64,000 nucleotides of DNA from Beroe forskalii (Eukaryota > Ctenophora > Nuda > Beroida > Beroidae), in contig WFMF01000226.1 of the NCBI GenBank assembly GCA_011033025.1, positions 62,001 to 126,000 of the forward strand, in the 5' to 3' direction. Numbering within the stretch: the first letter of the stretch is position 1; the number at the start of each line of letters is the position of its first letter. The notes under the pieces were generated by a model that was not told the origin of the DNA, did not search any database, and saw nothing but the letters and a program-made list of their open reading frames with translations. Below are positions 35,401-49,200 of the stretch, one piece after another. The position numbers were made by a program, and so were the translations under genes.

Positions 35401-38090
35401 ACCGTATCATGTATAATATTTAGTAACAAGCAATGGGTTGATATATTTCGTGGTTTATCCTTATTTTTTGCGATTGTTTTTAGCGATTTCAGGTACATGA
35501 TATGTATACATGCTATACTTATAGGGAGAAGCACATTTTATCATTTCCAAGTTTCAAGATTATTACTAATTCTACGAAATATTCACTTCCTGAAACGTTG
35601 AAGTTAAGCGCTATAACGTTATCTTGATCATTTTATAATTATTTGGCTGATTTATTTCAAAGCTACCCTTCTATTCAACGCTTGTCTCTCAGATTTTTTT
35701 CAGAAATTTGCTACAGGACACGAATTATCAGTGGAATTTTCACGGAATGAGTTCTTTAATATTTTCAAAATTCAAAAACGTCAGGGAGACAAGTGTTCGA
35801 TTCCACATCAGGCAATTTTCTTAATTTGTTGTACATATAGTATTTGTTGTGCTCAGTTAGTCAGTTGATTTGTTCGGTTATGATTATGAACTATGATTAT
35901 GATTATGAATAAGACTTTGGCATACTGCAATCAAAATATCATGATATTAACAGTTATATGCGATAAAACTGCAAGAACAGTCAAGGTGTCTCGACCTTTT
36001 GAGGCGCAGATTATTACGCCGTGCCTGGGTACTTTTTTGACTGGAAACAAGTCTACTTTCCAATTCCATGCAAAGAGCAGACATACTAAAGCAAATTTGG
36101 TATGTCCCCAATATAACTCTGGCTGCCGCTAAGTGACGTCACAGATCAAAACCTCAATCATTTTGCATCTTATCCCTAAATCTGACCATGACCTTAATCC
36201 TAAACCTAACAGTTACAGATTTGATCTAATCCTTTTTTTAACCCTTAAGGGGGTTGGGTGAACCCTAATTTTAGTAATATTTTGGAAAACACGAATTTGG
36301 GATAGGAGTTCTAGTTGGCGTGTACCAACATTTTGACGGTGGTCTCGATTCCATAGGTCCAACATTGCCCATTGGAGGCCTCGGAGCAAAATTTAGGCCC
36401 AAAAATCAAAATTTCAACTGCGAGCCGCAAAAAAGGAACCAAGCGCGGCGCAATATGCCGCGGCTCAAAAGGTCGAGACCCAATCTTTTATCATGCTGGC
36501 ATGATGATGAAACTCAATCTATTAAATTTGATTTAATTGGTCCATTTAATTGATCTTCAATGATGACCATTGATCAAATATGAATGATGAAAATTATTAT
36601 GATGTAAATTGATTTTCGATTTCATTTTGAGAAATTGGGATCAGGATGGATTTGGGACAGAGGAACATCAATGTATTTGAAATTAAATTGCACGTCACAC
36701 GTTCCCTCCGTCGGACCATGATGGCATAATCTATCTTTTGTCCTTTTGAATTAAAATTGGCGTGACCTTGTTGTTGTTAAAGTATAACTTCAAATGATTT
36801 TGAACTGATCAATGAGTTTATCTTGTAACTTGTTGTCATGCTGTCGTTAAACATATTTGAGCAAGCTGCATTAATCCGAAAATTGTCGACCACGACGGAC
36901 GTTGCCCGTCTATTTCTAATCTGACTGGATGGTTCACCGTTCATGGCTAACAATAGCCCGTTTATTTGGCCGTCCAACTCCAGATGTCGAACGCGCGCTG
37001 ACGCCAGCCAAACGCGCGAGCACGCATAGCGCAGCCGGCGCGCGCGCGCTGTTGCGCTAGCTGCATACAAATATTTAATATTGCACAGCGCGCTCCAATT
37101 ATGGGTTTCAAAACAATGTTGCGCAAGACTAAAGTAGACATTAAACACTAATCGTTTAATGCAGGTGCAATGCACAAAACCGGCGCCAAACCTGCATTAG
37201 ACCTGCACTAGACTGGCGTTAGACCTGCATTTGCAGACCTGCATTATAGCCTGGACAAAGTGGCAAACAGATCTATGCCCCATTAAACACTCAATTCTAA
37301 ATCGCTGCGTCTATTATGACTCCTTAGAAGCTTGCAGCTGGTTATTCCCCAGAACCTTTTTCCGGCTCAATACCAGCTGTGGTTCTGTTACAGAACCCGC
37401 AACAGTTTTGTTACACAACCAGCAGAACACAAGAAAACTTTCAAGAGGCCCATGCTATGGAGCTATGGCTCACAAGACGCTTCGTTTCATTTTCTGAATG
37501 TGATATATCCCGTATTATTATACACCGGGTAAATTTTTTACAGTTTGCCCAAAATTGAAATTTATGAATTATTCTCGGACTGAACCCCGTGAGCCCGGGC
37601 TTTAACTTGTCACTACTCACTCCTCGATTACATTATAAAATTAAAGTCTGAGTGAATCTCTTCGACTTACAGTATTATGCCTTAAAAGGAAGTTGCCAGT
37701 CACTGAAAGCTTAATTCGTCTTGAGTTGGACATTAAAGATGCCCACGTACAACAGTTAACGAAGAAATGAACGTGATTTCCTAACGTAAGACAATCTGAA
37801 CACTGATAGTGCTTTTCATGCAACCGTTATCCTCTCTGCTTTGCTATGGCTGGAACGATTGAAAGTTGAACCCAATTATATGTGAAACACTGGATTTCGT
37901 AATCCAAGATTTTTGACATCAGCCATAATGCTACAAAGTAATAGCTCTAATATAGTGTACTAAAATGATCTCGGTAACCACTGCTTTTAACTTTTTAAAG
38001 GGTGGGAAATGGAAATCTCTTAGCATTGTGGGATAATCCAGGTGACCTACTTTTAAAAGGCTCTGGGAACACCTTGGCAAATTTGATGCT
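35401..38090. other. No gene recognised
   Basis: AT-rich sequence with a short GC island at 36,990-37,065 made of CGCG-type palindromic steps, and a small cluster of GACCTGCATT-like repeats at 37,160-37,245. The ORFs at 36,320, 36,777 (minus) and 37,231 show no domain. GTTCGATTCC near 35,795 looks like a tRNA B box but has no A box or stem partner. Confidence 0.4.
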
Positions 38091-38101
38091 CTACAGACTG
38101 A

Positions 38102-38168
38102 CCAATCAAAGATCACCTACTCGCAGAGCAGCCAATCAAAATGCAGATCCTCAAAGGTCGTCCAATCA
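38102..38168 (+). promoter_or_regulatory. Three CCAATCA boxes spaced by 30 bp
   Basis: CCAATCA occurs at 38,102, 38,132 and 38,162, all in the same orientation and exactly 30 bp apart. NF-Y-bound promoters commonly carry two or three CCAAT boxes at about 30-33 bp spacing, so this looks like a promoter. I see no gene starting nearby on either strand. Confidence 0.45.
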
Positions 38169-38199
38169 CAATGGTTCCGGTGAATAGAATGGGTGGTAG

Positions 38200-39790
38200 G
38201 AAAAGACGCACATTTTAAACGTCTTCGGAAACTTCTTCCGCGGTAGTTTACCAGTTTTGAAAGTTCAATAAAAGAATTTAAAAGGATGTTCTGTTCCATT
38301 TGAAGGGAGGGGGTGGTTATTTGCAAATTGCAATAATCGCTTTTTAATGCAATACACCTTACAAGCATGGACTTAAACCAATGAAATGGTCCCCTAACAT
38401 AAGCCATCCGTAATCATTACCATAATTCATAAATTATCCATAATTTCATGACACTCATCATTAGCATAAATGCTGCAGATAATCATTGTTATGACTAACA
38501 TCATAGGTATTAACAGTAAGAGGCTTGGTTACACTTACACCTGTTGTATAAGTGTACTGCAAAGGAATCATGCATCATAAATATTTGTAACGATGTAACA
38601 GCATAACCCATGCATTATTTCTCTCGAGCCCTAGTCATCCCAAACACTTCCTCATTTTAAAATCGTTAAATTTTTGCAACCCCCTCCCCCCCTTTAAATT
38701 ATACTCTGCTGGCTCTCGTTACCTCTCAAAGTCTCAAACTTATTTATAGTTGGAGAAGTGTGGCACCCTGGAATGATTCCAAAGTATCAACAAGTCTGCT
38801 ATTATCCACATAGCACATGTATAACTCCAATCATGAGGGGAATGTAGTATTGTAGCTTTGTAGTACAATTCTGAGGCACTTTTGTTATGGATGATCTATA
38901 TGCCAATTTCACACGTCAAATCTTTATTACACACAAATCACCAAATTATGCTTCTCTATCTCTGTCTAAATTCTGCCTCTCAATTAAGTTGACATTTTGA
39001 TAAACAATACCTTCATGATATACTCCAAGACGCTGGCTGGTGTGTATTGTGTTTTCTCATTCAAACACTAGCCTGTATCTAGGTAACTATGTGGAACTTC
39101 TATATGCCTATTGTATCTTTGTCTGTTTGTCTGTGCGCGTGTGTATGTCTGTCTGTGTTGGATTGTGTTAGTATATGTGTCTGTTTGTTTAAATGTGTGT
39201 CTAGCAGGTGGTAGGATCCTTTGTTAAACGTTTCCTTGTTTCCTATTCTACTGAGCTGCTCCAAGAAACACACCCCCTTTGTCTTGCAGCAGATGATCTA
39301 CACGAGTAAAACACATTGGTTAACGAGTTGCTCACATAGTCAAGCTTTTACTTTGAATACTTTACTGTGGTGGAAGTTCTAAATTAATTGTATTAGAGAA
39401 GAATGTGCAAAATAAATGAAAGGATTTGCTATTTTTATTTTTCTCTGGAAAAATAGGTGCTCGCGCAGAGTTAATCTGTCCAATGTTATTCTTGACACCA
39501 ACACCAGTAAAGTCTGAGTCAACAGAAAATCGGACATTAATTTGGTAGCTAAATCAGACATTTGTCTACACTCTAGTTAATTCAGAAGTCAGACATTTGT
39601 CTACTATGACTCGAGTTTAATCAGCCATTTGTCTACTATGACTTTAGTTTACTCAAACATTTCTTTAAAGCGACACATTGATGATCTCTAAATCTCCTTT
39701 GCCACCACTATCATAACGTTAGTAACAAGTCAAGGTGTTATTGAGTTGGGGTGTGGACGAACGGACGATGTTCACACCTTACTATGAAAT
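38200..39790. other. No gene recognised
   Basis: AT-rich sequence. A motif CATTTGTCTACTATGACT recurs three to four times at about 39,555-39,660. There is a TGTGT/TCTGT-rich run at 39,118-39,205. No coding evidence. Confidence 0.4.
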
Positions 39791-39800
39791 ACTTAAAGCG

Positions 39801-41395
39801 ACCTGCGTATGTTTGTTCGAGGTACCGGACCAATGAATCTCGCATCTTATTACGGGAATGTAGTGAAGTGGCGTATGTTTGCTCGAAGTACCGGACCAGT
39901 GAATCTCGCATCTTATTACGGGAATGTAGTGAAGTGGCGTATGTTTGCTCGAAGTACCGGACCAGTGAATTTCGCATCTTATTACGGGCATGTAGTGAAG
40001 TGGCGTATGTTTGCTCGAAGTACCGGACCAATGAATATCTCATCTTATTACGGGAATGTATTGAAGTGGCGTATGATTGCTCGAAGTACCGGACCAATGA
40101 ATCTCGCATCTTATTACGGGAATGTAGTGAAGTGGCGTATGTTTGCTCGAAGTACCGGACCAGTGAATCTCGCATCTTATTACGGGAATGTAGTGAAGTG
40201 GCGTATGTTTGCTCAATGTACCGGACCAATGAATCTCTCATCTTATTACGGGAATGTAGTGAAGTGGCGTATGTTTGCTCGAAGTACCGGACCAATGAAT
40301 CTCGCATCTTATTACGTATGGAATGTAGTACAGGAATGTAGTGAAGGCGTATGTTTGCTCAGTACCGGACCAATGAATCTCGCATCCGGGAATGTAGTGA
40401 AGTGGCGTATGTTTGCTCGAAGTACCGGACCAGTGAATCTCGCATCTTATTACGGGAATGTAGTGAAGTGGCGTATGTTTGCTCGAAGTACCGGACCAGT
40501 GAATCTCGCATCTTATTACGGGAATGAAGTGAAGTGGCGTATGTTTGCTCGCGGTACCGGACCAATGAATTTCGCATCTTATTACGGGAATGTAGTGAAG
40601 TGGCGTATGTTTGCTCGAAGTACCGGACTAGTGAATCTCGCATCTTATTACGGGAATGTAGTGAAGTGGCGTATGTTTGCTCGAAGTACCGGACCATTGA
40701 ATCTCGCATCTTATTACGGGAATGTAGTGAAGTGGCGTATGTTTGCTCGAGGTACCGGACCAATGAATCTCGCATCTTATTACGGGAATGTAGTGAAGTG
40801 GCGTATGTTTGCTCGAAGTACCGGACCAATGAATCTCGCATCTTATTACGGGAATTTAGTGAAGTGGCGTATGTTTGCTCGAAGTACCGGACCATTGAAT
40901 CTCGCATCTTATTACGGGAATGTAGTGAAGTGGCGTATGTTTGCTCGAAGTACCGGACCAGTGAATCTCGCATCTTATTACGGGAATGAAGTGAAGTGGC
41001 GTATGTTTGCTCGCGGTACCGGACCAATGAATTTCGCATCTTATTACGGGAATGTAGTGAAGTGGCGTATGTTTGCTCGAAGTACCGGACTAGTGAATCT
41101 CGCATCTTATTACGGGAATGTAGTGAAGTGGCGTATGTTTGCTCGAAGTACCGGACCATTGAATCTCGCATCTTATTACGGGAATGTAGTGAAGTGGCGT
41201 ATGTTTGCTCAAAGTACCGGACCAATGAATCTCGCATCTTATTATGGGAATGTAGTGAAGTGGCGTATGTTTGCTCGAAGTACCGGACCATTGAATCTCG
41301 CATCTTATTACGGGAATGTAGTGAAGTGGCGTATGTTTGCTCGAAGTACCGGACCAGTGAATCTCGCATCTTATTACGGGAATGTAGTGAAGTGG
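39801..41395. repeat. 66-bp satellite array, about 24 copies
   Basis: The unit is exactly 66 bp and begins GCGTATGTTTGCTCGAAGTA. Because 66 is a multiple of three and the unit lacks stops in several frames, it gives long ORFs on both strands: 543 codons plus (39,809-41,440) and 336 codons minus. In one plus frame it reads RMFARSTGPMNLASYYGNVV then KW, and in the minus frame MRDSLVRYFEQTYATSLHSR then NK. Variant units recur in the same order at 40,534 and 40,996, a spacing of 462 bp or seven units, showing block duplication. Units are disrupted at about 40,310-40,395. I find no signal peptide, splice context or frame-specific conservation, so I call it a satellite and not a gene. Confidence 0.95.
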
Positions 41396-41399
41396 CAGA

Positions 41400-43204
41400 G
41401 GTTGGTCATTATGCCTCATTTGGGCAGCAGTGATTTATAGAATTGACGGAGTCACTGGACCTTGCTCTGTAACAGGGAACCTACAACGAGTGAATGTCTG
41501 GGCTCTCGAGCAACCGAACAATGATATTATTACTTGAAAAGAATATTACTTGAAAAGAATATCAATTATCATTGAGAAGTTTATGGAATGATTTCTAAAG
41601 ATTTCTATGATTCCGTCATTGACATGCGGAGAACAAAAGAAAACTCGACGATTTAACTAATCAATTGAACCATAGAAGTTGTTACAGAGAGTTAACACAT
41701 TTTAGGGAAATTATATTAACATTAAAGTACGCTCCTAAACAAATTCTATAATAGACAGAGAATTAGTTTTAAATTTATATTCCTTCAATAAAATTTTGAT
41801 GGATGCGCCAATGATTTTCGATGTAACTTTGTGATGGGATGCAAAACGGTGAAGAAAGATGATAAAAATTTTACAATTATAAAATAAGGTTTTCAGAGAA
41901 ATTTTGAATCAATTCCTTGAATTTATAGCTGTCATACAATAAATGATATAAAAGAGAAATTAATTGTGACCAATTAAATGTCAAAACTACGATTAATTTT
42001 CGTACGATGTTTATACGTTTATAGTCGTTAAATCTTCAATTAAAATCACTCTGAATTCAAAGAAACAAAACCAATGAAATTAGGAACTATAGCTGATAAT
42101 CATTAAGATTAGATAAGAAATCCTATTATTGGAAAAATTCTAAGTAGATATGTAAATAAAAGAATAATCATGTTGGGTGAAAACATTGATTTTTTGAAGT
42201 GGTAAACCTATGAGCTTAAAATTTGGCTAAAAATTATAGTATCTGTTTCAAACAGATTACAGCACTGTGCACAAACAAGAAAAAGCAAAGGGTGATAACA
42301 TAGGACAATAATATTCAAATTTTATAGTTTGGTTTCTATAAGATAAGATTAATGTAAGTTTAATACCTTACTGCTTTACTGGCCTTTATTTTACCGGCTC
42401 TTCGGGGCAAAAACGACTTTGAGATTTCTATCTAAAGGGCCGGTTTAAAAAAGGCCGGTTAAAGTGGGGCCGGTGAAATTAAAGGCCACTTAATTTATGT
42501 AATAGAAGAAACTTTTATGACTTGGCCTATGAAGTGTCAAGTTCACTGAAACGTAATTATATAACTCGACAATTACCTAAGTCATAATATTGGACCGCGA
42601 GTACTGAATGGTCATTTTAGAGCATGAAATCCTTGTCATAGGGGCCGGTAAAAACGGTTCAAGATGATTCGATTTTTGTCCATAGGGCCGGGTCGGTTTA
42701 AAAAGGCCGGCTAAATAAAAGCCATAAGGTAATTCAAATAGATTTTGTATGGCAACAACAAACATAGCAAGAATGATAAATTAAAGTGAATTAAGTGAAG
42801 ATGAATGATTAAAGTGACTGATTTGAATTTCCAATTTTTGATTTTAAATCACAATTTGTCCAATGCGCCATTGTCAGATAAACTGAAGCAAGAAGAGTTA
42901 AACAAATTGCACAGCGGAAGTCAAACTATTTAAATAACAAATAAACACTGAGTTAAGTTCCTGTAGTTAGTTCCCAATCCATCCCTTAAAATACCCACTG
43001 TTTAAGAAGTAACACTATTATCGACGGAGTGATAGCTTACCCACAGGTCCCTCGATCGTTAACCAATCATCGCACGAGTTGCCTGTTAACTCGCACGTTG
43101 ATTGGTCATTGTCAAGACGATTCCAAGATACTGGGGTTAATAAGCTTATATACCGTCGACATAACCCGTTCCACTCACCTCCACCCACACAACATCCTTC
43201 CCAC
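41400..43204. other. Intergenic region downstream of the tetraspanin
   Basis: Very AT-rich sequence from 41,500 to 42,350 with no coding evidence. A GGGCCGGT-rich element occupies 42,361-42,735 and is listed separately. The 3' untranslated region of the minus-strand tetraspanin should lie at the right end. Confidence 0.4.
42361..42735. mobile_element. Possible GGCCGG-rich inverted-repeat element
   Basis: The left end (ATACCTTACTG, then GGCCTTTATTTTACCGGC) and the right end on the other strand (ATTACCTTATGG, then CTTTTATTTAGCCGGCC) are imperfect inverted copies. The interior carries several GGGCCGGT motifs, including a GGCCGGTTTAAAAAAGGCCGG-type palindrome. The size and structure fit a MITE, but the ends and target duplication are not clear. 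Confidence 0.4.
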
Positions 43205-46200
43205 TTAGACCTCCTTGTATCCATCCCGTCCAATGCGATGACACAGCACGCATCCTAGACAGATCCCAATGATTTGGATGAAGACGAACCCGAAGCCAAT
43301 GCCGGCAATCAGCCCGGCGTTGTTTTGAAGCGAAGTTGTAACCAGATCCAGACAACCCTGAAAAGTGGAACATGGGTTAGTGAGTAGTGGGAAAAATGGA
43401 TAGTGCTCCAGAATTGCAATGACACTGTAGACAGTTTATTAAAATGAATGAATGAAGTGTCCGTTGAATGCAGCATATTTATTCTGATACTGATAGAAAA
43501 ATCAATGGTAGGATGGCTACATAAAAAGATGAAGATATTATCGATGCTAATCGGGGGTTAAGGGTTGATAAATTATTGATTATCAACCTCTGTTACCTGA
43601 TATTCTCAGTCCACCTGGTACCTGAGTCATTATCAATAGTATCAGAACATTTAACAAACTAATAGCCTGCAATATTCGGCTTTATATTTCAGTAATTTGA
43701 CTAATGCACCTGCTATAGGCAGCTATGTTTGGAAGTTTACCGGCTTATAGCAAGGGGGTGGCATTTATTAGCTTATTAGAGGGGTCATTAATTAGAGTGG
43801 CTCTTGGTGAGGGTAACATTCTTACATTTGGAGTGGTATTTACAAATTCAACCTCACCCAACGGCCAACCATGTGTATTATCATTAACATGAACCTGCCT
43901 CTTCTTGCGCATAGAAATTGCCAATGATTCTGACACGATGTAACACAAAACATCAGAATGCAGCAGGTGGTATCAGGAGTAACTTTACTCCTACTTAGCT
44001 ATTACCAGGGTATAGTGTATACCTACAGTAAATGATAAAACTACTAAACCTAGATTTCACACTCGCAGATTGGCTGAGTTTAGCAATTCATATTGTACAT
44101 CAAACGCAGCCTGAGCTATGAGTAAAAGATAAAACATTCAAGTTCCATATTTTAAAATAAAGGTTAAATATTCATTCACTTTCGCGTCCTCCTATGGTCA
44201 GTTGGTCACATAAATAATATTTTATTCTTCCATTTAAATAATATTTTATTCATATCATTTTATTCCTTTATTTATAATACTTTATTCAATTAAGAGCCCA
44301 AACAGCTCACAGACCACATGCTAGCTCGACTATTTAAACCTATAGCTCTTATTATAACTTTGTACAATGTACCATTTACTCATTTATCATCATCATCAAC
44401 TTTGAAAGATGACCGTGGCATTATCGCACTACCCAGGCAGACAGACACAACAAACAGACAACAGTGACGTCAATATCACGACTTAAAATGGTGAAATGCT
44501 GACGCCGTGGTGCTCAAAATATAGCGCCTTCGCTTCGTGAGGTGAAGTTGTTGCCAATAAATATCAATTACCAAGGTTACTATGAGGAACCACCCTTAGC
44601 AACCTCCTACCTAACATCTGCTGATAAATGTCAGCTACGTCATAGGTTCATATGGAATGCTTGATAAATCATAAGAATATTAAATCTAAGTTAAATCTAA
44701 GATAAGGTAATATGTAGGTTTGATGAGAAGCATGAAAATGCAGCCTTCAGAATTTTAAATAGTATAAATCTTTGAATATTAGGTTCTATAGTGCACTCTC
44801 TACAATGCAATAACATGGGAAAAATAGTTTTAAGTTTTTTTGTCATTTTAGTCATACATAAGGTCATTCTGCCCACTTATGGACGAATAACTTGCCCATT
44901 TTAGCCCAAAATTTGGAGGGTTCCGAGAGGCTATAAATCTTGATTTTTGAAAATGACCAACATTATCTCAGTTGGATCATACTGTACTGACATTCAAAGT
45001 TACAGTTAACAAGTAAAAAGTTCGGACAACCCTCTTGACACCCTGATCAAAATTCAGAAAATCCTCTGAGAAGCATGGACAGGGGGGAATATGTGTAAAA
45101 CTGCATTATTTTATTTTAGATCTAGCGCACACTTAACAATGCAATCACATAGGATAAACAGTTGTTAGTCATAGTTTTGGTCTCCTGGCAACTTATGGAC
45201 AAAAAATTCAATTTTCGTCCAAAAATTGGGAGTGCTTGAAAATGGCCGCAAAATTCTGAAAGCAGAATTTTCTTATTCCTTTAGTCGGATCAAACCGTAC
45301 TGACATGCAAAGTGTCATGAGTTAAATAATAAAAAATCTCCAGACGACTGAGGAAATACTCGGAGAAAAACTCGGAGAAAATCCTGAGACACACTTGGAC
45401 TTAGGGAAAAAATTGTTTGAAACTGAATCATTATTTAGTTCTAGTGTAAGTCTGTCTATAAAGCAATCAAATGGGAAAACCGTTTAAGTCATATTTTTGG
45501 TCTTTTAGGCCACTAATGGACAAATAAGATCATGATAGTCCAAAAATTGATGTTTCCAAGAGGCTTGAAAATGGCCACAAATCAAAATTCTCAATGCAGC
45601 ATTTTCTTAGTTGCTTAGTCGAATCAAACTGTACTAATGGCAGGCAAAGAAATGGCATATAAGCTTTTTAAAATCAAGGAGTATTCACTATTCAGATTGT
45701 GGGAAGATTATAATTTTGGCAGCTATTATATCCACGCAACACGTCATTACATCATTGGTACCCCTCGTACAGTAAGAATTGCGTGTTTATCCCAAATATA
45801 GTAAAACATTGGGTTAGGGTTATTCAACTATATGTTAGAAATGACAATACAATGATATTATATACCAACAAACTATAAAGAATCGATGCAATGTTAGAGT
45901 TGCAGAAATCAGACTTGACGACTTATGAAGGATGAAGAGGGATGAATTAGGTAGTAGATTGGTTTTAGGTACCTGGTACCTATCTACATAGATTGTACTA
46001 TTGCTCCATTGTACCTACCTAGTACCTACAAACTGTTTTCACTTTGTTCGCTTTAAGATTTAGGTACCTTAATCTGCAAAATAGCTTGAAAGAAACAATT
46101 GCCCACAGGTGACAGGCTTCGTCAAGTCAGGTATAATACTATGATACCCAAGGTTATCGGTATAGTGCTATATTGGTAAGTTACTCTCCGTAGCCAGCCC

Positions 46201-49200
46201 CGACCAAGGCAGCCGACAGTCATATTATTCGTAGTGGCCAGGATAATCAGTGGTTGCCAAGGGTATTAGAGCTGGCAAGGTCACCCAATGTAGGTATTAT
46301 AATGTGGGGACTAATTATAATACCACATTAGAGAGGGCTACATGCACCAAGGTGTTAAACAGGGCGTGATGTCATCCTGTGCAGTCACGTGATTAACAGG
46401 TCACGTGATAACATCACGTGACATGTGACAGTGTCTCTAGTGGTCCCAGAAGTGTGTGGCTGCAGCATATAAAGCCTTCTCAGATCACCGCTAACTAGAG
46501 CTGCCAAGTAATTGAACCAGTGCATTATTTAACAGAGTGGGGCATAATTATACCTGTTTGTGTGTTTGAATGTTTGTTTGTATCAGATGTTATGTTCACA
46601 TTATCAAAATTAGGGGTGTGTCAAAATGTAGGCTTCTATGTCATGTGTTTGTATGTTTAATACCTGTTTTGTGTTTTTGTGTATCTGTTTATCTCCTATT
46701 GTGAAGGGATGGCTGAAAAGATGCATGAAATTCCTGAGCCATGACGTCAAGCGTTGAAGACAATGAAGCACTCAGAGCCATGTATAATTGGCAGCAATGA
46801 ACGACCCTATTGTTTGCAGAGGTGTGCATTTAATCAGCTAATGACACAACACACATGGGTTTAATAACACCCTTCCACCCTGATCCTGTTAGAGTAATCT
46901 CCTGATTATTCTACGGTGTATATTGACAAAATATCATGCTATATGTAGGTATTTACAAACATTGTCAAACTATAAAACACACCCTGTTATCTCTTGAATA
47001 GTTGTAGGTAAGTAATGCTACAAGGAAACCCTCTGCCTAAACTATATGCTCTCTCATCATTATGTGTTATGAGGGGGATAAGAAGGTCCGAGATAAATTT
47101 GAGTCGAAACTTAATGTATTGAATATCCATCGTAGTAATCCTTCCCAGACTACCTTCATGTAAAATAAAGGTTTATAAGTAAATAAATATAAGGGAGTAT
47201 AGACGTATACAATTTACATTTTACATAGCCAAAACATAGTGGAGTGAGAAATGTAGTGAATAGTGAGAACCTACATTCTTGCAATTGATATTGGTTATGC
47301 AAATTTGGAAATCAAAGCAAGAGCATTGCACAATCTGTTATATCAAGAAAAGTAAATCAGCCAGTTTTTATCATTAGAATTTTTTGCAGGCTGGATGCTT
47401 AAGAACTTGCGTGTTTGAGATTATTTCCACTTCAAGTGATCTCTGATCAGCATTATATACTGAGATACTTATATACAATTTAGTTACATAAGCTCTGTCT
47501 CAATTCCCGATAATGTCACATTACTATATACTCTTGGGGTTATGATGAGCAATGTCTCAAAGATCACAAACTAACACATTTTGCCCAGTAGGCTGTACAT
47601 GAGAAACGTGAAACTCTGATATTATGTTTGAATCGAACTACATGGGGTAATGGTTCGCGGACAGAATACACTGAAGATTGTAGCTGTTACATTGACCTGC
47701 AATAAGTAACACCTGGTTTCAACCAATTTCAAGAGACAATGTACATAGTCTAGTTACATTTCGAGTCCCAGAATCAAAGACATGCTATACATGATATGAA
47801 CCTTGAATCTGGTAGACTTAAACCAGATCTTAGCAAGGGAGAATTGAGAAAACTTAGAGTAACGGAATAAATCAAATAATAATCGGACTCACGTCTGTGT
47901 AAACATCAGGGTTCTTGGTGGTGGTGCAGTATTCATCTTTATCAGCCACGTTCTGACAGCAGCTCTTTGGCACCATGTCAGGATGGCTTGTTTTCCATGT
48001 CTCATTATCAGTGTAGGAGTCTGTACCACGTACTCCACAGCATTTGAGAGTGTCCTAGGTGTAGGAAACAGGATAAAACTTTCAAGAGTCAGTGTCACAG
48101 AGATCAGCTTTTTGAAATATGATAGAACATGTTTTGAGATGAGAACTTTCAGCCAAGTACCTGTATCTTATCAACAATCTCTTTGTCATCTTCAGTACCA
48201 GTCTCTTCCCCAGCATCATAGGCTATGTAAGCATCAATCTTCTTAGTCAGACCATCAGCCACTGAATCTTCGATCTGAGAAAGTGAAAACCATTTAGATA
48301 AGTTCATTGCATTTACAAGTTACATAGTATGTCGTTGATTGTAAGCCTCACAACTCCATTGCTATTCAAGTAATATGATTAATAATGGTGACAAGCACAA
48401 GAAGAATAGAAGTAGGGGCATAACCAGGGGATGGAGGAGGGCAACAGAGGCAACTGCCTCCCCTTTTTCAGACAATGGACAGAGATTGTGGAACCAAGCA
48501 GAATAAAACATTCAATTTCAGATTTTGTATATAACTTGCCAACCCTTTCCAAAAACCTGGGTGTGACCCTACATAGAAACGAGACACCAGACAAACCTAA
48601 ATACTCTGTCATCCAGGTCAATTTAAAATCAAACCAGAAGGGTTCAATAACTTACACTGCTTATGTTACTTATATTATAACCGTCCTAAGGTTGTTTTAA
48701 CGACCGTGTAAGTTTGGTTATACAGTCTCCACTGAATTTCAGTGCAAAAAAACTTAAAATGAAATTTGATTTTATAAAGGAGCACTCAAAAATCTACTTA
48801 AGCATTGAATATGGACAAGGGTCGTCAGACCCTAGTAGGAAGAAATACTGTTGTTTTGTCAGAGTAGTAGGTCCCAGCTATTTCCGGTCGGGGTATAATC
48901 TGGTTCCATGATCTCAGCTGTGACTGTATACCTTCGATAATGAACTCGGCATGCCTCATCCATTATCCAGCTTACATAGTCTCGGCTGTCGCCTCGACCA
49001 TGTAAGTTGCAGTATACGGTCACCACTTTGACATGTAACCGCTTAATATATAACAAATATTTGTCAATTTGTTCAACCGTTTGACATGCTCACCTGTCCT
49101 TTGTAAATTAATGAGATAATAATTGCCACTATCTCTCCCATGAGTACCAATGTCAAGAGAATGCTGTACTGAAAAAAGTTGCTCATCACAGTTTTGAAGA

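Larger units (their letters stand above)
43358..47892. other. Tetraspanin intron 5
   Basis: A 4.5 kb intron, much larger than the other four. It contains a diverged tandem repeat (44,780-45,640) and a promoter-like group of E-boxes and TATA (46,385-46,474). An ORF at 43,745-43,948 on the minus strand has no protein character. Confidence 0.5.

Noticed and set aside
35795-35804. tRNA-like B box GTTCGATTCC
   Set aside because: No A box, acceptor stem or anticodon arm in the expected positions.
39809-41440. 543-codon ORF as a repeat-protein gene
   Set aside because: Openness follows from a 66-bp unit without stops; other frames and the minus strand are equally open, and variants show no frame preference.
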